Assembly: GCF_024519315.1 (NCBI RefSeq)
Contig: NZ_JANIIC010000001.1
Location: 124,001 to 188,000 of the forward strand
Length of the DNA stretch: 64,000 nt
Direction: 5' to 3'
DNA from: Streptomyces malaysiensis subsp. samsunensis
Lineage (GTDB): Bacteria; Actinomycetota; Actinomycetes; Streptomycetales; Streptomycetaceae
Both the position numbers and the translations under genes were made by a program. A model generated the notes under the pieces. That model had not been told where the DNA came from. It ran no database searches and worked only from the letters and a program-made list of their open reading frames with translations. Positions 62,954 to 64,000 of this stretch are shown one piece after another. Position 1 is the stretch's first letter. Every line of letters begins with the position of its first letter.

Positions 62954-63441
62954 CAGTCGCCTTGCGGGTGGTGGGCCGGGATGGGCGGCAGCTCGCCGGT
63001 GGTCTCGTAGCCGGTGAGCATCTCGATACGGCGGGTGTGCCGCTCCTCGCCGGAGTACGGGGTGTTCAGGAAGACCTCGACGAACTTGGTCGCCTCGTCC
63101 TGGGTGTGCATCCGGGCGCCCACGCTGATCACATTGGCGTTGTTGTGCTCACGGCCGAGGGACGCGGTCTCCTCGCTCCAGGCCAGCGCCGCGCGCACTC
63201 CCTTGACCTTGTTCGCCGCGATCTGCTCACCATTGCCGGAACCGCCGATGACGATGCCGAGACTCTCCGGGTCGGCGGCGGTCCGCTCCGCGGCACGCAG
63301 GCAGAACGGCGGGTAGTCGTCCTGCGGGTCGTAGATGTGCGGGCCGCAGTCGACGGGCTCATGGCCGGCCGCCTTGAGCCACTCCACGAGGTGGTTCTTG
63401 AATTCGAAACCGGCATGGTCGGAGCCGAGGTACACGCGCAT
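62953..63441 (-). CDS. rpiB: ribose-5-phosphate isomerase B
   Basis: Interconverts ribose 5-phosphate and ribulose 5-phosphate. The 162-residue protein has the phosphate-binding start YLGSDHAGFEFK and the IVIGGSGNGEQIAANKVKG loop, where Glu after GNG replaces the Cys base of the E. coli-type enzyme, as known for mycobacterial RpiB. His in REHNNANVISVGAR opens the ring. The start is the ATG at 63441. The promoter region toward the permease is short and shared. Confidence 0.95.
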   Translation of the reverse strand: MRVYLGSDHAGFEFKNHLVEWLKAAGHEPVDCGPHIYDPQDDYPPFCLRAAERTAADPESLGIVIGGSGNGEQIAANKVKGVRAALAWSEETASLGREHNNANVISVGARMHTQDEATKFVEVFLNTPYSGEERHTRRIEMLTGYETTGELPPIPAHHPQGD

Positions 63442-63621
63442 GTACCGAGTCTGTCATGGCCGTGTGATCGCCGCCGCCTCGGGTAGGCGTCGCATAAATC
63501 TCTGAAATGCCAAAGAACCTCATGAAAACCTCAAGTAACGATCTGGAATCAAAGGTTCAACTGGCGGACCTCCTGAGATTCACTGGCGTCGCTCGTAACC
63601 CGAGAGCAAAGGAATCGAGCA

Positions 63622-64000
63622 CATGAGCGCACAATCTGCGACCAAGCCGGAGGGGCAGCAGCCACCCGGCGACCCGGGTTCTCCCGACGGCCTCAAGGCG
63701 GGGCTCAAGAACCGCCATCTCTCGATGATCGCGATCGGCGGGGTGATCGGCGCCGGTCTCTTCGTCGGCTCCAGCGCGGGTATCGCGAAGGCCGGGCCCG
63801 GCATTCTCATCTCGTATGCGCTGGTCGGCCTCATGGTCGTCTTCGTCATGCGGATGCTCGGCGAAATGTCCGCCGCCAATCCCACCTCCGGCTCCTTCTC
63901 GGCCTACGCCGACCGGGCGCTCGGCCGCTGGGCCGGTTTCTCCATCGGCTGGCTGTACTGGTTCTTCTGGGTCGTGGTGCTGGCGGTCGAGGCCACCGCC
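63622..64000 (+). CDS. amino acid permease (APC family), 5' part
   Basis: The first 126 residues are visible and the gene runs off the right edge. After a hydrophilic head of about 30 residues the sequence is GLKNRHLSMIAIGGVIGAGL, FVGSSAGIAKAGPGILISYA and GEMSAANPTSGSFSAYADRA, the classical start of GabP/AnsP-like permeases. The G(V)IGAGLF motif binds substrate carboxylate, and the first three spans are seen. The start is the ATG at 63622 behind AAGGA. Substrate cannot be decided from this part. Confidence 0.92.

Noticed and set aside
1..64000. CRISPR array, prophage, rRNA operon, complete insertion sequence or biosynthetic cluster
   Set aside because: No regularly spaced repeats, integrase, transposase, rRNA or polyketide/peptide synthetase sequence was seen; the only candidate mobile DNA is the small palindromic repeat.

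Overview
The window looks like a stretch of Streptomyces (or very close actinomycete) core chromosome. It has very high GC with strong GC3 bias and many GTG starts. The order comEA-degV-leuS ... rsfS-LCP-nadD ... proA-proB ... obg-rpmA-rplU-rne ... rodA-PBP2-mreDCB-ndk-folC-valS ... clpX-clpP2-clpP1-tig is the familiar Streptomyces arrangement. Most genes are on the minus strand, so operons read from high to low coordinates. All assignments come from reading the sequence and recalled family motifs; no database search was run.

Region by region. 1-5.9 kb: 5' part of comEA, degV, a membrane-anchored protein of unknown function and leuS. The leuS leader carries what looks like a leucine transcription attenuator (12-residue peptide with three consecutive Leu codons, hairpins, terminator), and a 28-bp tandem repeat runs across its stop codon. 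5.9-7.1 kb: two identical tRNA-Ala(GGC) genes flank two small zinc-binding-type proteins and gene debris that includes the tail of an MFS transporter. 7.1-16.8 kb: histidine phosphatase and rsfS, a Gln-rich LCP/LytR_C protein, nadD, two tiny membrane proteins, an M48 protease, two neighbouring bitopic proteins sharing a cytoplasmic motif, proA and a hypothetical gene. 17-23 kb: proB with a low-complexity insert, a plus-strand TagF-like wall polymer transferase, obg, rpmA and rplU. 23-30.5 kb: a giant RNase E/G with repetitive and histone H1-like extensions, then a TIGR03936/DUF2344 protein and its radical SAM partner.

30.5-45.7 kb: CYTH/CHAD protein, then the elongation/sporulation wall cluster (rodA, PBP2, mreD, mreC, mreB), ndk, a DUF4233 protein, folC, an extra PbpA-type transpeptidase and valS. 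45.8-48.7 kb: three tandem plus-strand paralogues with Pro/Gly/Tyr-rich cytoplasmic heads, one membrane span and a secreted domain with paired cysteines. 48.7-53.3 kb: clpX, clpP2, clpP1 (with an upstream ClgR box) and trigger factor. 53.4-64 kb: divergent tRNA-Pro and tRNA-Gly, a small membrane protein, a membrane acyltransferase, a decayed ABC transporter (the ATPase is frameshifted by a short palindromic repeat and the permease has an in-frame TGA), a SpoIIE-type phosphatase, an Eis-like acetyltransferase, a Nei-type glycosylase, rpiB and the start of an amino acid permease.

Functionally the window joins translation (two aminoacyl-tRNA synthetases, four tRNAs, L21/L27, Obg, RsfS), envelope growth (Mre/RodA/PBP2, an extra PBP, TagF-like and LCP-like proteins) and proteostasis (ClpXP, trigger factor). 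The signals that most merit follow-up are the leuS attenuator, the repeat-inactivated ABC transporter, the three-gene paralogous membrane family and the unusual architectures of RNase E and the LCP-like protein.
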